This document shows positions 15,474-24,606 of a stretch of 64,000 nt of DNA, in pieces. A program made the position numbers and the translations under genes. The notes under the pieces were generated by a model that was given only the letters and a program-made list of their open reading frames with translations, was not told where the DNA came from and searched no databases. Position 1 is the stretch's first letter, and each line of letters begins with the position of its first letter. The stretch covers positions 496,001 through 560,000 of the forward strand of contig NZXX01000009.1 in NCBI GenBank assembly GCA_002702065.1, written 5' to 3'. Source of the stretch: Anaerolineaceae bacterium (lineage in GTDB: Bacteria > Chloroflexota > Anaerolineae > Aggregatilineales > Phototrophicaceae).

Positions 15474-17255
15474 TTAGAAGTTTGTTTCGCCATCTTCACA
15501 AGGATAATAACAATACTCTCCCTCGCAGATCGGCTCACACTCGTCCGGCACTTCCGTGACACTGGGTCCAGGGTCAGAGCCGGGATTATTCCCCCCGAAA
15601 GGCGGTGGCGACTCGCGCAGGATGTTAAACGAGGGCGTATTGCACACCACATTGCCATCGACCAGGGCTTCGACCATCCATGAGAAATTGTAGCCCGTGC
15701 CCACATTGTCATAAATTAGTTCAGCCGTCAGGTTCAGGTTGCTGCCATCGGTCGTAAAGGTGGCGCTGCCGCTTTCGCCGGAGACGGTCACCCGATAGGT
15801 ATCGACAGGCGTGTTCGGCGCATTCCAGTAGAACGTATTGGCACCATAGCTCAGACCATCCAGCGGCGATGTCGCAGCCAGGCCATTGCAATCAATCACA
15901 GGTTCTGTGGGCAGGGGTGGGGCATCGTTGACAAATACGGGGGGTGCCCCCAGCGAAGGCAGCGAAGTCGGCCCCTGAGCGCCACAGATCACCGTCAGCT
16001 CCTGACCGGGCACAATTGTGGTGCCATCCAGGTCATTGTTGAAGATCAGGGCGCTGACCGATGTGTTGTATTGCAAGCCAAGCCCAAACAGCGTATCGCC
16101 GGTGCGCACGGTATGCCGCACGGTTGCACCCGCCGGGCAGGTATCGGTGTTGATGAGCGTAATCTCCTGGCCTTCAACCACCGTCGAAGCGCCATTTTCC
16201 AGGTTGAACTGCTGGAATGCGAGCAGCACCGTCTGCGCAAAGATCAGTTCTTCTTCCGTCAGGGATACCGGTGTGGACCAGGGGCAATCCTCACCCACCA
16301 CATTGTCATCGGTCAGGCAGCGCTGGGTGGCGAAACCGGGCAGCAGATTGGTCTCGAATGCAGTGCCGGGGTCGAGCAGTACATCGCCTTCAATGGTAAT
16401 GATCTGGAGCACATCCCCCGGTGGCAGTGTGCGCAGCATAATCAGCGAGCCGAGGTTAATGTGGACGCCGTTGGCCATCAGGTCCACCTTCATATTCTCC
16501 GGGCTTTGAATCGCCAGCAGGGAGGGCGCCTCGTTACACAGCAGGTCATTAAACGCGGTGCTGACCTGAAACGCCTGCATCGGGGCCTGCATATCGGCGC
16601 TCACGGCGGGCAAGTCATCGAGTTCACCCACACTGTCGACCGCCTCGACCGGCATCCAGCCCAACCCGGCAGCGGAATCATAGACGCGCAGCCAGTCGCC
16701 CGCCTCGGTCATGCCCTCAGCCTGAAGCAGCGTTTCGGCAGGCAAGGTCGCCACGGTGCTGGTGTTGGCGGCGGGGCCGCTGAACAGGCGCGTTTCGGCC
16801 AGGGTGGTCACGTCAACCGGTTCAACCTCCGGCAGCGTGTTAGCCGGCTCGACCATGTTGGAAACTTCCGTGTTACCCATCAACATGAACACCACAGACT
16901 GGCCCGGTAAAGCGCCGGGTACATTCGCCAGCAGATTCATCACCGCGATACCCCACTGATCGAGGTCAAGGTCGAGCGGTGTGGTCGTCAATGTTTCGAT
17001 CTGGGCCAGCGCCGCCCGGTCCGACGGTTGGCTGAAAAAGTCAACCGGTGTATTTTCGGCAAATGTGGAATCGACGCGGGTAAAACCATAGCAAGCATTG
17101 TTGCGGCCCAGACTGCCGCAGTTTTCCCCCATTTGATCAAGCGCACTCTGGACCAGCGCCGGGCAGGAATTCTGTGCCTCAGTCGTTTGCGGCGTCAGCA
17201 GCGACACCGCCCCAACCAGCAGGAGACACAGCAATAACCAGTGAAACGAGCGCAT
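15474..17255 (-). CDS. Secreted SH3 / LysM multidomain protein
   Basis: A 593-residue secreted protein. ATG 17255 has AGGGGAG upstream and opens a signal peptide (MRSFHWLLLCLLLVGAVSLL). Domains: a Cys-containing N-terminal module (SALDQMGENCGSLGRNNACY), an SH3b region (about 150-215, ETRLFSGPAANTSTVATLPA, WLRVYDSAAGLGWMPVEAV), a segment reminiscent of FecR-like domains (VLQIITIEGDVLLDPG), a LysM (VRHTVRTGDTLFGLGLQYNT, about 395-440), an Ig-like domain (ANTFYWNAPNTPVDTYRVTV) and a short Cys-rich tail (CEPICEGEYCYYPCEDG). It should sit on peptidoglycan; ligand and role are unknown. Confidence 0.8.
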   Translation of the reverse strand: MRSFHWLLLCLLLVGAVSLLTPQTTEAQNSCPALVQSALDQMGENCGSLGRNNACYGFTRVDSTFAENTPVDFFSQPSDRAALAQIETLTTTPLDLDLDQWGIAVMNLLANVPGALPGQSVVFMLMGNTEVSNMVEPANTLPEVEPVDVTTLAETRLFSGPAANTSTVATLPAETLLQAEGMTEAGDWLRVYDSAAGLGWMPVEAVDSVGELDDLPAVSADMQAPMQAFQVSTAFNDLLCNEAPSLLAIQSPENMKVDLMANGVHINLGSLIMLRTLPPGDVLQIITIEGDVLLDPGTAFETNLLPGFATQRCLTDDNVVGEDCPWSTPVSLTEEELIFAQTVLLAFQQFNLENGASTVVEGQEITLINTDTCPAGATVRHTVRTGDTLFGLGLQYNTSVSALIFNNDLDGTTIVPGQELTVICGAQGPTSLPSLGAPPVFVNDAPPLPTEPVIDCNGLAATSPLDGLSYGANTFYWNAPNTPVDTYRVTVSGESGSATFTTDGSNLNLTAELIYDNVGTGYNFSWMVEALVDGNVVCNTPSFNILRESPPPFGGNNPGSDPGPSVTEVPDECEPICEGEYCYYPCEDGETNF

Positions 17256-17378
17256 AAATCTATCTCCCCTGCAACATTTTATCTTTCGGGATGTATGTGT
17301 TTGCATATTACATTATAACGATAGTTTTTGTAAATTTCGTATAAAAATGAATGACGTAAACGTGAGGGCGCATAAGGG

Positions 17379-17410
17379 AAAACAAAACAGCCCAATGGTG
17401 TTTGGGCTGT
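17379..17410 (-). terminator. Intrinsic terminator after tRNA-Phe
   Basis: Reverse-strand stem ACAGCCCAAA/TTTGGGCTGT type hairpin (stem arms 17387-17395 and 17401-17410) followed by TTTTGTTTT. It begins directly after the tRNA 3' end. Confidence 0.8.
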
Positions 17411-17412
17411 TG

Positions 17413-17485
17413 TGCCGAGGCCCAGACTTGAACTGGGGACACCCGCATTTTCAGTGCGATGCTCTACCAACTGAGCTACCTCGGC
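17413..17485 (-). tRNA. tRNA-Phe (GAA)
   Basis: A 73-nt cloverleaf on the reverse strand: acceptor GCCGAGG paired with CCTCGGC plus discriminator A; D arm GCTC/GAGC; anticodon stem CGCA/TGCG around loop CTGAAAA, giving anticodon GAA; T arm CCCAG-TTCAAGT-CTGGG. The 3' CCA is not encoded. A good promoter is 12 bases upstream and a terminator follows, so it is transcribed alone. Confidence 0.95.
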
Positions 17486-17496
17486 GTGCGGAAAAT

Positions 17497-17525
17497 ATCT
17501 TAGCATACCGGCGTGGCCACTGCAA
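17497..17525 (-). promoter_or_regulatory. Promoter of tRNA-Phe
   Basis: Reverse-strand TTGCAG, 17-base spacer ending in TGC (extended -10), then TAAGAT. The predicted start is only a few bases before the mature tRNA 5' end. Confidence 0.7.
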
Positions 17526-17553
17526 GACTCATTTGTGCCGCTGCCCGGTACGT

Positions 17554-18195
17554 TCACTTACGGTTATTACCAGCCAATGCCGCCATCAGCCCCAGCCCGA
17601 TATAGACGATGCCGCTGATATAGCGCTGTGCCCGCAGGAAATGGCGATTGCCGCGCAGCCAGCGCCCCGCCGTCCCGGCCAGCAGCGCGTACATGGTATC
17701 GGTCACCGTTGCCATCAACACCATCATGATGCCCAGCAGCAGAATTTGCAGCGTTACAGAATCGCTGGCGGGGTCAACAAACTGGGGCAGAAATGCAAAG
17801 AAGAACAGAGCTGTTTTGGGGTTCAGCACAGCGACAACAATTCCCTGCGAGAAAATGCGCTGCAGCGTATCAGGTTGCACGGTGGCATCGGCAATATGAT
17901 CGGACGCGCGCAGTTTGCGAATGCCCAGATAGATGAGATAGGCCGCCCCCAGGTACTTGATGAGGTCGAACGCCAGCGCCGATGACAGCAGAATGGCGGA
18001 TAAACCGAACGCCGCCGCCAGCACATGGCACAGGTTGCCGATCTCCAGGCCGACAACCGACACCAGCCCGGCTTTGCGCCCCTGCTCCACACTGCGCGAG
18101 ATGATATACAACACCACTGGCCCCGGTGTCAGCACCAGCACCAGCGCGGCGGTGAAAAACAATGACAGGTTCGTGGACGAGAATGCTGTATCCAT
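17554..18195 (-). CDS. LysE family amino-acid exporter
   Basis: A 213-residue inner-membrane exporter of the LysE/RhtB family with about six helices. ATG 18195 (MDTAFSSTNLSLFFTAALVL) is chosen; AGGGGG lies upstream. Family marks: LVLTPGPVVLYIISRSVEQG (the TPGP-x-x motif after helix 1), GLVSVVGLEIGNLCHVLAAA, LGAAYLIYLGIRKL, GIVVAVLNPKTALFFFAFLP and the C-terminal RWLRGNRHFLRAQRYISG. Members export lysine, threonine, homoserine or similar; substrate cannot be called. It diverges from the GT39-like gene at 18256. Confidence 0.9.
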   Translation of the reverse strand: MDTAFSSTNLSLFFTAALVLVLTPGPVVLYIISRSVEQGRKAGLVSVVGLEIGNLCHVLAAAFGLSAILLSSALAFDLIKYLGAAYLIYLGIRKLRASDHIADATVQPDTLQRIFSQGIVVAVLNPKTALFFFAFLPQFVDPASDSVTLQILLLGIMMVLMATVTDTMYALLAGTAGRWLRGNRHFLRAQRYISGIVYIGLGLMAALAGNNRK

Positions 18196-18255
18196 AAAAG
18201 CAGGTGTCCCCCTTTGCCCCAATTCTCTGTATGATGATACGAGTTTACGCCCAAA

Positions 18256-21063
18256 ATGCCGAATCCTGCCCGGCACCGATTATTGATGAAGCGACACACT
18301 TACTGGTTACTGGTTATCCTGATATTGCTCACCGCGGCGGGGCTGCGGTTGTGGCAGCTGCATACCTATCCCCCCGGCCCCCATTATGATGAAGCCGCCA
18401 ATGTGCTCATCACGCGCAGCATCGCCTTTGGCGGGGCGAATCTGTTCCCGATTGTACCGGGGTATCAGGGTCGAGAGGCCCTGTATTACTATCTGACCGC
18501 ACCGCTGTTCCAATGGGTACAGGATGGCCGTTTCAGCCTGCAACTGGCAAATGCGTTCATGGGGCTGCTGACGACCGCCGCAACCATCGCGCTGGGCCGG
18601 GCGATGTTCAACGGACGGCGCGGGCAGATCATCGGCCTGACCGCCGGGGCGCTGATGGCGCTGTCGTTTCCGCTGCTGCTGCTGGCGCGGCAAGGCTTTC
18701 GTGCGCCGACGCTGCCGCTGATGCAGGCGCTGGCACTGTTGTGTCTGTGGCATGGGCTAAAACGCGGGCGTTATGGCTGGCTGGCGGCGGGCGGCATCTT
18801 CGCCGGGGGCGCACTGTATACCTATATGGCGTCGCGGCTGTTCCCACTGTGGCTGCTGATCGGCGGCCTGACGCTGATCGTTCTGGACCGAGGCAACCGG
18901 CTGCGACGGCTGAAACAGGGCATGGTTTTCTTCGGCGCGCTGGCACTGGCAGCGGCTCCGATGGCGATCTATGCCCTGCAAAACCCGGACATCTTTCTGG
19001 GGCGGCTGTACGAAGTCACCCAACCGGGCGACTCGATCACGCTGGCCGAGAGCATCCGCCTGCATCTGCGCATGTTCTTTGTACAGGGCGAAATTCTGCT
19101 GCGGTACAACCTGCCGGGGAGACCCTATTTCACATGGCCGGAGGGGATTCTGCTGCTGGCCGGGCTGGGCGTCGCTGCGTGGCGGCTGATCCGACCGGGT
19201 CGGGCGACGGAGCGCACGGCTTATTTACTCGCCTTGCTGGCCCCGCTGATGATACTGCCCAGCGTGATTTCGGTCGGCGGTTTTCCACCCAATCACATGC
19301 GCGCTATCGGCATGGTGCCGCTGGTGTTTATCCTGCTCGGTGTGGGGTTCGACTGGTTGCTCACGCGGATGGCGGCTGTCGCGGCACGCATCAGCCTGCC
19401 GGAGCTTGTTTACCGGGCGACACCCTCGATTTTGACTGTCATCTTCCTGCTGGCGGCCATCGGGGTCGGCACGGTCTATTTTGGCTGGGCAGCGCGGGCC
19501 GATCTGTTCTACGACACCGATGCGGACCTGGCAGCCGCGACGGATTGGCTGGCGCAAAATGCCCTCGACGACCAACTCGTGTACATCGCGTCGCAGCACT
19601 TCGAGCATCCCACCGTGATGATCGCCGATCTGCCACGCGTGCGCTGGCTGGGCGAGGATACGCTCTTTCGGCCACCGCCGGGCACCGAAGGCATCGTTAT
19701 CTGGCCGCACAGTGCCCCGCCCCCGCCGGAAACCTGGGCTGAATGGCTGCAAAATGGCGCGATGGCGGAAGTCCCTACTGGGCCAGATGGTCAACCGGCG
19801 TTTGCGGCCTATACCGTGAAAGGCTGGTGGTCGCTGCCGGATGGATATACGCTGGCGGATGCCACCAACCCGGTGCTGACCCTGCATGGTTATCAAGCAT
19901 CCCCGATTTTTCCGGGGGCCAGCGGCGACGTCCTGCTGTCGTGGCGGGTCGACCCACCCCCGGCAGATGCGGACCTGATGTCGATTTTGCAGGTCGAGGA
20001 TGATCTCGGCAATGTGCTGGCCCGCGCCGAAACCCCGTTTGTCCAGTCGAATCAATGGCTGGCGGGCGAGGAAGTCATGTACCGGGCACACGTCCGCATC
20101 CCGCCCGGCACACCCCCCGGCACCTATCCGCTGCGCGCGGCGTGGGTGGCCCGCAGCCGCAATCATTATCTGTCTTATATCGACGAAGACGGGCAGCAGG
20201 CCGGGGTCTGGCAAGCCGTGGGTGAGGTCGAGGTGCTGCGCCCGGTCAGTTTCCCAACAGCGGAATCACTGGGCATCAATACCGACCGACAGGTTGATCT
20301 GGCACCGGGGACGCGCTTGCTGGCATGGCAGGTGGACACCGCTGCGGACAATCTGCGCCCCGGCGAAGACCTGCCGCTTACGCTGTACTGGCAGGGCACC
20401 ACTGCCGAAGGTCAGGTTGCCGCCACTACATATGAAGCCTTGCTGCGCGATGAAAGCGGGCAGGACACCACTATCTGGCAGGGTCAGCCCACCCAGGGGC
20501 ACTATCCCCCCAACCAGTGGCGCGATGGTGAACTGATCGTTGATCGAACACAGTGGTCGATCCCCCGCGATCAAACTGCCGGCACCTATACGCTGCTGCT
20601 GCGCGCTGATGCCGTAGCTGTCGAACTGGGGACCATCACGGTCGCCGGGGTGCCGCGCCTGTTGGAGCCGCCATCAGTCGAGCACAAGCTGGAAATCGGG
20701 CTAGGTGATGCCTTGCAGTTGTACGGTTCGACCATCGAGCTAACGGCGAATGACCTGCGCGTCGAACTGGTGTGGCACACTCTGACCGAGGTCGATACGG
20801 ATTACACGGTGTTTGTCCATGTGGTCGATACAAACGGCCAGAACGCTGCCCAGCGTGATGTGATGCCAGTTGACAACGCCTATCCGACCACGCTGTGGGT
20901 CAGCGGGGAATATGTACCCGATACACATGTATTTACCGACCTGGCTCCGGGCCGCTACACGCTGCGGGTGGGCCTGTACAACCCGGCCAACGGGCAGCGG
21001 CTACCCCTCAAAGAACAACCCCAGGCAGACTATATCTACCTGGGGTTTATTAACATTGATTGA
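18256..21063 (+). CDS. GT39-like (PMT/ArnT superfamily) glycosyltransferase with extracellular domain
   Basis: A 935-residue membrane protein. The N-terminal 450 residues hold many helices and the GT-C fold signature: after helix 1 comes TYPPGPHYDEAANVLITRSI, where the acidic pair (DE) matches the catalytic loop of Dol-P/polyprenyl-P mannosyltransferases and ArnT, followed by REALYYYLTAPLFQWVQDGR. These enzymes move a sugar from a lipid carrier to an outside acceptor. The C-terminal 480 residues are predicted extracellular and beta-rich (LPLTLYWQGTTAEGQVAATT, FTDLAPGRYTLRVGLYNPA), with repeated modules. Start may be ATG 18256 or 18286 (MKRHTYWLLVILIL). Sugar and acceptor are unknown. Confidence 0.8.
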   Translation: MPNPARHRLLMKRHTYWLLVILILLTAAGLRLWQLHTYPPGPHYDEAANVLITRSIAFGGANLFPIVPGYQGREALYYYLTAPLFQWVQDGRFSLQLANAFMGLLTTAATIALGRAMFNGRRGQIIGLTAGALMALSFPLLLLARQGFRAPTLPLMQALALLCLWHGLKRGRYGWLAAGGIFAGGALYTYMASRLFPLWLLIGGLTLIVLDRGNRLRRLKQGMVFFGALALAAAPMAIYALQNPDIFLGRLYEVTQPGDSITLAESIRLHLRMFFVQGEILLRYNLPGRPYFTWPEGILLLAGLGVAAWRLIRPGRATERTAYLLALLAPLMILPSVISVGGFPPNHMRAIGMVPLVFILLGVGFDWLLTRMAAVAARISLPELVYRATPSILTVIFLLAAIGVGTVYFGWAARADLFYDTDADLAAATDWLAQNALDDQLVYIASQHFEHPTVMIADLPRVRWLGEDTLFRPPPGTEGIVIWPHSAPPPPETWAEWLQNGAMAEVPTGPDGQPAFAAYTVKGWWSLPDGYTLADATNPVLTLHGYQASPIFPGASGDVLLSWRVDPPPADADLMSILQVEDDLGNVLARAETPFVQSNQWLAGEEVMYRAHVRIPPGTPPGTYPLRAAWVARSRNHYLSYIDEDGQQAGVWQAVGEVEVLRPVSFPTAESLGINTDRQVDLAPGTRLLAWQVDTAADNLRPGEDLPLTLYWQGTTAEGQVAATTYEALLRDESGQDTTIWQGQPTQGHYPPNQWRDGELIVDRTQWSIPRDQTAGTYTLLLRADAVAVELGTITVAGVPRLLEPPSVEHKLEIGLGDALQLYGSTIELTANDLRVELVWHTLTEVDTDYTVFVHVVDTNGQNAAQRDVMPVDNAYPTTLWVSGEYVPDTHVFTDLAPGRYTLRVGLYNPANGQRLPLKEQPQADYIYLGFINID

Positions 21064-21103
21064 TAAGGATGCGTATTTCAGGCATCCTGTCTGAAACGAC
21101 GGC

Positions 21104-22750
21104 CTAGTTCACGCGGGTCGCTGTGCCGGTCAGCACCCACTGGACATAGGTGTTCTGACCACCAACCGCCGTAATCGTAAGCTGGCCGGTCCGCGAGTCA
21201 TACGTGACTTCACGGTCCACCACCGTCTGACCACAGGTATATGTCTGGCCGCCGGTAAAGAACTCGATATTCTGGGTGCCGGTGCCAAAGCAAGAAACCG
21301 ATAGCACGAGCCGCGCACGACCGCCGGACAGGGACGCATTCGGGTTCATGCCGGTGATGTCCCAGCGGACACGGTCCTCCGTATCACCACCCGGGTACGA
21401 CACGAAATCCAGTACCGAAGCTGTCGTATCCAGCGCAATGTTGAGCGGATTATTGAAGCGGGCATCCTCCGGTGCAATCTGGGCAGCGGGTGGCGTGGTG
21501 GGTGTGTACGAAGGGGTATAGGTGGCCGTCGCCTGAACCGGCTGCGTCGGGGTATGGGTAAAAGTCGGCGTTGCCTGAACACCCTGCCGTTGAGTCGTGG
21601 CTGTGGGCGTCGGTCCGGTCTGCTGCTGCTGAGCAGTCGGCGACGTTGCGGTGGGTGTTGGCTGGTCTTGCGGCGGAGTCGGTGTCATGGTCGGCGTGGC
21701 GGTGACGCCATCGGCTGGTGCTGTGGCCGTCGAGCTTGTTTCGGCGGGCGGCGCGACCGGCGGCAGCGTATCACATGGGCCAAAAGTTGCCACCACATCC
21801 CGGCGGATCCATCCCTGTCCGCCAGTCGGTATATTCACCAGATACCAGGTGTTATAAATCCCGGCAGCGGTAAAACGTGTACCCGGCAGCAGCTGTGCAA
21901 TCGTGTCGAAGTTGGTGCCGGGCCCGCTGCGCACGTTCACCGCGTCGCTGCCCAACGCACTCACTTCGCACACATCGCTTGGACCCGAATCAACAGAGGT
22001 GGCGGTCGACGTGGGCGTGGCTTCTACCGGTGGGGCCGCTGTCGGCGCTGAGGCAGGCAAAGCATCGCTCACACTCACGCTCACCTGTCCACTGGCAGCG
22101 GGATCAACAGCGGTGACTTCGACCAGATAGGTTCCGGTGCCAGCAGGCAGGGTCATTATCGTCTGGCCGCTGCCCACCAGCAGCGCGATCATCGCCCCGT
22201 TCGCATCCCGCACCACAACGCGGAACTCAAAATCGGGCAGATCGCTGCTCACCGTCAGAACCGACGGCGCAGAGGGGTTGGCTTCGATGCTGAAGAGCTG
22301 CGCACCACCGCCAGCCACGTCAGCCGAAGTAGGTGTATCCGATACGGGTTGACCCGCAGCCGGCTGCTGCCCATTCAGCCGAATCAGAAAATCGCCAGGA
22401 AGGCCGGAAACACTGCTGACCAGCACCGTATAGACACCATCCTGGGGCAGGTTCACGGCGATGCGTGCATCCGTCGTGCCAGGCGCATTCGGGTCATTAT
22501 CGTTACTCGCAAGCTGCTGCTGGGTTGGCCCGTTCAGGCTGACCGCCGGATCAAGCCCCGGTGTGATACCGATCACCTGAACAGACACCTGATCGCCACC
22601 AGTTCCAGTGAAACTATAGAATGCCAGCGGGTTGGTTGCGGGCAGCGTCGCCACGACATTATCGCCGTAATTCAACTGACCACCCTGAGCGACGACCACA
22701 GCGCTGCCCAGAAGCAGCATCAGAACAACTCCAATGATCTTTCGACGCAT
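21104..22750 (-). CDS. Secreted protein with PPC-like, SH3 and Thr/Pro-linker regions
   Basis: A 548-residue exported protein. ATG 22750 with GAGGAG upstream starts a signal peptide (MRRKIIGVVLMLLLGSAVVV, cut near VAQG). Two PPC-like beta modules (ATLPATNPLAFYSFTGTGGD, NLPQDGVYTVLVSSVSGLPG and a second ending GTGTYLVEVTAVDP) are followed by an SH3 domain (DAVNVRSGPGTNFDTIAQLL, GQGWIRRDVVATFGPCD), a long Thr/Pro/Gln linker, and a C-terminal beta domain (RLVLSVSCFGTGTQNIEFFT) with two cysteines. It is likely displayed on the surface. Function is unknown; the domain mix suggests ligand binding rather than catalysis. Confidence 0.78.
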   Translation of the reverse strand: MRRKIIGVVLMLLLGSAVVVAQGGQLNYGDNVVATLPATNPLAFYSFTGTGGDQVSVQVIGITPGLDPAVSLNGPTQQQLASNDNDPNAPGTTDARIAVNLPQDGVYTVLVSSVSGLPGDFLIRLNGQQPAAGQPVSDTPTSADVAGGGAQLFSIEANPSAPSVLTVSSDLPDFEFRVVVRDANGAMIALLVGSGQTIMTLPAGTGTYLVEVTAVDPAASGQVSVSVSDALPASAPTAAPPVEATPTSTATSVDSGPSDVCEVSALGSDAVNVRSGPGTNFDTIAQLLPGTRFTAAGIYNTWYLVNIPTGGQGWIRRDVVATFGPCDTLPPVAPPAETSSTATAPADGVTATPTMTPTPPQDQPTPTATSPTAQQQQTGPTPTATTQRQGVQATPTFTHTPTQPVQATATYTPSYTPTTPPAAQIAPEDARFNNPLNIALDTTASVLDFVSYPGGDTEDRVRWDITGMNPNASLSGGRARLVLSVSCFGTGTQNIEFFTGGQTYTCGQTVVDREVTYDSRTGQLTITAVGGQNTYVQWVLTGTATRVN

Positions 22751-22831
22751 GAGACTCCTCAACTATTATGGATGCATTAGATTTATTTTTATTCTAATGT
22801 CATTTTATTTTTCGCAAAAGTTAGGTGCTGG

Positions 22832-22861
22832 TTGATTTAACCGGAGGCTCGCTGGTAAGAT
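22832..22861 (+). promoter_or_regulatory. Promoter of the uracil-DNA glycosylase gene
   Basis: TTGATT, 18-base spacer, TAAGAT on the plus strand; the -10 ends 29 bases before the ATG at 22890. Confidence 0.5.
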
Positions 22862-22889
22862 TGAGGGAGCGTACACAGGAGATATTCAC

Positions 22890-23546
22890 ATGACTGAGGA
22901 TCGTGCGGCGGCGCTGAAGAAAATCGCTGAGGAAGTGCGCACCTGCACGCGCTGCCCACTCTATCAAGGCACGACCAACCCGGTACCCGGCGCGGGTCAT
23001 CCGGATGCTGAAATTATGTTTATTGGTGAAGGCCCGGGTTTTTATGAAGACAAGCAGGGGCTGCCGTTCGTCGGGCGTTCCGGCAATTACCTTAACGAAC
23101 TACTGCGCATCATCAACCTGGACCGCCAGAAGGTTTTTATCACCAATGTCGTCAAACATCGCCCGCCGGAAAACCGCGACCCCCAACCCGACGAGATTCT
23201 GGCTTGCAAGCCTTACCTTGACCAGCAGATTGAGATCATTAACCCGGCGGTGATCGTCACGCTGGGACGGTTCAGCATGGCCCGTTACTTCCCCGATGGC
23301 AAGATTTCCCGCATTCACGGGCAGCCGAAGTTCATGGGCGACCCGGTCATCGCCTACTATCCGCTGTTTCATCCGGCGGCGGCGCTGCGCAACCCGGAGC
23401 TGCGCAAAGCGATGGAGGCCGACATCAAGCGACTGCCAGACGTCATCGCCGAAGTGCAGAAACGCCGGGCCAGCACGTCCAGCAACGCGGACGACTCGTC
23501 CGACAGTAACAATGACGGGCCAATGCAGCAACTTTCGTTGTTCTAG
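22890..23546 (+). CDS. Family 4 (type 4) uracil-DNA glycosylase
   Basis: A 218-residue base-excision repair enzyme that removes uracil from DNA. It has the family 4 order: CTRCPLYQGTTNPVPGAGHP with two [4Fe-4S] cysteines, GEGPGFYEDKQGLPFVGRSG (active-site motif A), VFITNVVKHRPPENRDPQPD, LACKPYLDQQIEIINPAVIV with another cluster cysteine, and YPLFHPAAALRNP (motif B). The C-terminal 20 residues are Ser/Asp/Asn-rich and disordered. A ribosome site AGGAG precedes the ATG. It is a lone gene with its own candidate promoter. Confidence 0.93.
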   Translation: MTEDRAAALKKIAEEVRTCTRCPLYQGTTNPVPGAGHPDAEIMFIGEGPGFYEDKQGLPFVGRSGNYLNELLRIINLDRQKVFITNVVKHRPPENRDPQPDEILACKPYLDQQIEIINPAVIVTLGRFSMARYFPDGKISRIHGQPKFMGDPVIAYYPLFHPAAALRNPELRKAMEADIKRLPDVIAEVQKRRASTSSNADDSSDSNNDGPMQQLSLF

Positions 23547-23555
23547 GGTGATGCG

Positions 23556-23975
23556 CTATAGCTGGCTGATCTGCTCGATCATGCGCAAGACCGATTCCTG
23601 TGACAAAACGGGGTTATACGGCTGCGGTGGGGGCGGTTCCATCATCATGTTGAGGTGAGCCGCGAAGTCCTCACCCTGGCCCCAACCCACAAACAGGTTG
23701 AGGATGTAGCCGATTTTCAACTGGATCTGCACAGCGCGGCGCTGGCTGAGTGTGATACTGGTGGCCTTGAGGATATAGACACCGGGGATGCTGGCTGGTG
23801 GATAGGGCCGGCGGGTTTGCGGCACCAGAATCAAGCGGCGGTTGGTGATCGTTCCACTAATCGGCGGGATACTGGCAACCCAGCCCGACGCCGTTGGCCG
23901 CGCGATCTGCACCAGATATTCGCCGAACCGCTTTTCACCCGCTTGCAACTGCGTAATATCCATGAAGTTAACCAT
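23556..23975 (-). CDS. GRAM/PH-like domain protein (paralogue A)
   Basis: A soluble protein of about 139 residues. The core GEYLVQIARPTASGWVASIP, then GTITNRRLILVPQTRR, then IPGVYILKATSITLSQRRAV and QIQLKIGYILNLFVGWGQG follows the layout of bacterial PH/GRAM-like domains, in which 'TNRRLI' is a typical strand. It lies 58 bases downstream of a shorter relative (24034-24420) with the same layout, so the pair looks like a duplication. ATG 23975 or 23963 may be the start. Such domains bind lipids or proteins; no partner is apparent. Confidence 0.6.
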   Translation of the reverse strand: MVNFMDITQLQAGEKRFGEYLVQIARPTASGWVASIPPISGTITNRRLILVPQTRRPYPPASIPGVYILKATSITLSQRRAVQIQLKIGYILNLFVGWGQGEDFAAHLNMMMEPPPPQPYNPVLSQESVLRMIEQISQL

Positions 23976-24033
23976 CTGCGCAGCCCTGCACCTTCACCTA
24001 TTGTAGCCAGATGGGCACTAACTGACCAATCGG

Positions 24034-24420
24034 CTAATTGATGTAGCGCCCGGGTGTCCGTCGCGGCCAGTTATTGACCGGTGCAGCGGGGCGGATCATC
24101 TGGCGAACATCGCGCACCAGCCGTACACTTTCGGACCATTCGACAAAAAAGTAAAGCAAATCACCGCTCGACAGCGCCACCACGATGCCATCGCGCCGTC
24201 CCAAACAAATACTCCATACGCGCAGAATCGTTTCCGCCGTAATTTCCAGCGGGGCCTTACCCGACGGCGATACATCGTCCGGCATCACGACCAGACGCTG
24301 GTTGGTGACAACAACCCGCATCCATGGGCCATGCGCACGCCAGTTGCCTTCCGAAAACTTGGCGAACTGCACCTTATAGCGCCCGACCTGAAGTTCCCCC
24401 TTACCACCTTGTTCCATCAT
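24034..24420 (-). CDS. GRAM/PH-like domain protein (paralogue B)
   Basis: A soluble protein of about 128 residues starting at the tandem ATGs 24420/24417 after AAGGA. Core: VGRYKVQFAKFSEGNWRAHG, RVVVTNQRLVVMPDDVSPSG, then EITAETILRVWSICLGRRDG and VVALSSGDLLYFFVEWSESV. The strand 'VTNQRLVV' corresponds to 'ITNRRLIL' of the neighbouring gene, and both end with a helix after the acidic/aromatic turn, followed by a Pro-rich tail. Function unknown. It precedes paralogue A in what is likely one transcript. Confidence 0.6.
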   Translation of the reverse strand: MMEQGGKGELQVGRYKVQFAKFSEGNWRAHGPWMRVVVTNQRLVVMPDDVSPSGKAPLEITAETILRVWSICLGRRDGIVVALSSGDLLYFFVEWSESVRLVRDVRQMIRPAAPVNNWPRRTPGRYIN

Positions 24421-24606
24421 CAATCCTTCTATGTCTGATGACTTTACAGAGTGATTATAACAGGCTTTGTGATACATTGCTGCTGTGAATATAACACGAG
24501 GTTACAAAGCCGGGTCCGGCCAAACCGCACAGGCCGCCCGGCTCACGGTGCCTGTCCCTAACATTGGGCGCGGCTGGCCCACCCACAGATGCACATTTTT
24601 CCCGAA

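Noticed and set aside
18513..19742. 409-codon alternate plus frame inside the GT39-like gene
   Set aside because: Gly/Arg/Ala-rich without domain features; overlaps an obvious membrane glycosyltransferase.
21065..21086. GGATGC/GCATCC hairpin as a terminator between convergent genes
   Set aside because: No T run on either strand and a 6-bp stem; too weak to list as a feature.
21554..22051. Gly/Arg/Cys-rich plus-strand frame in the SH3 protein gene
   Set aside because: Result of Thr/Pro/Gln linker codons read on the wrong strand.
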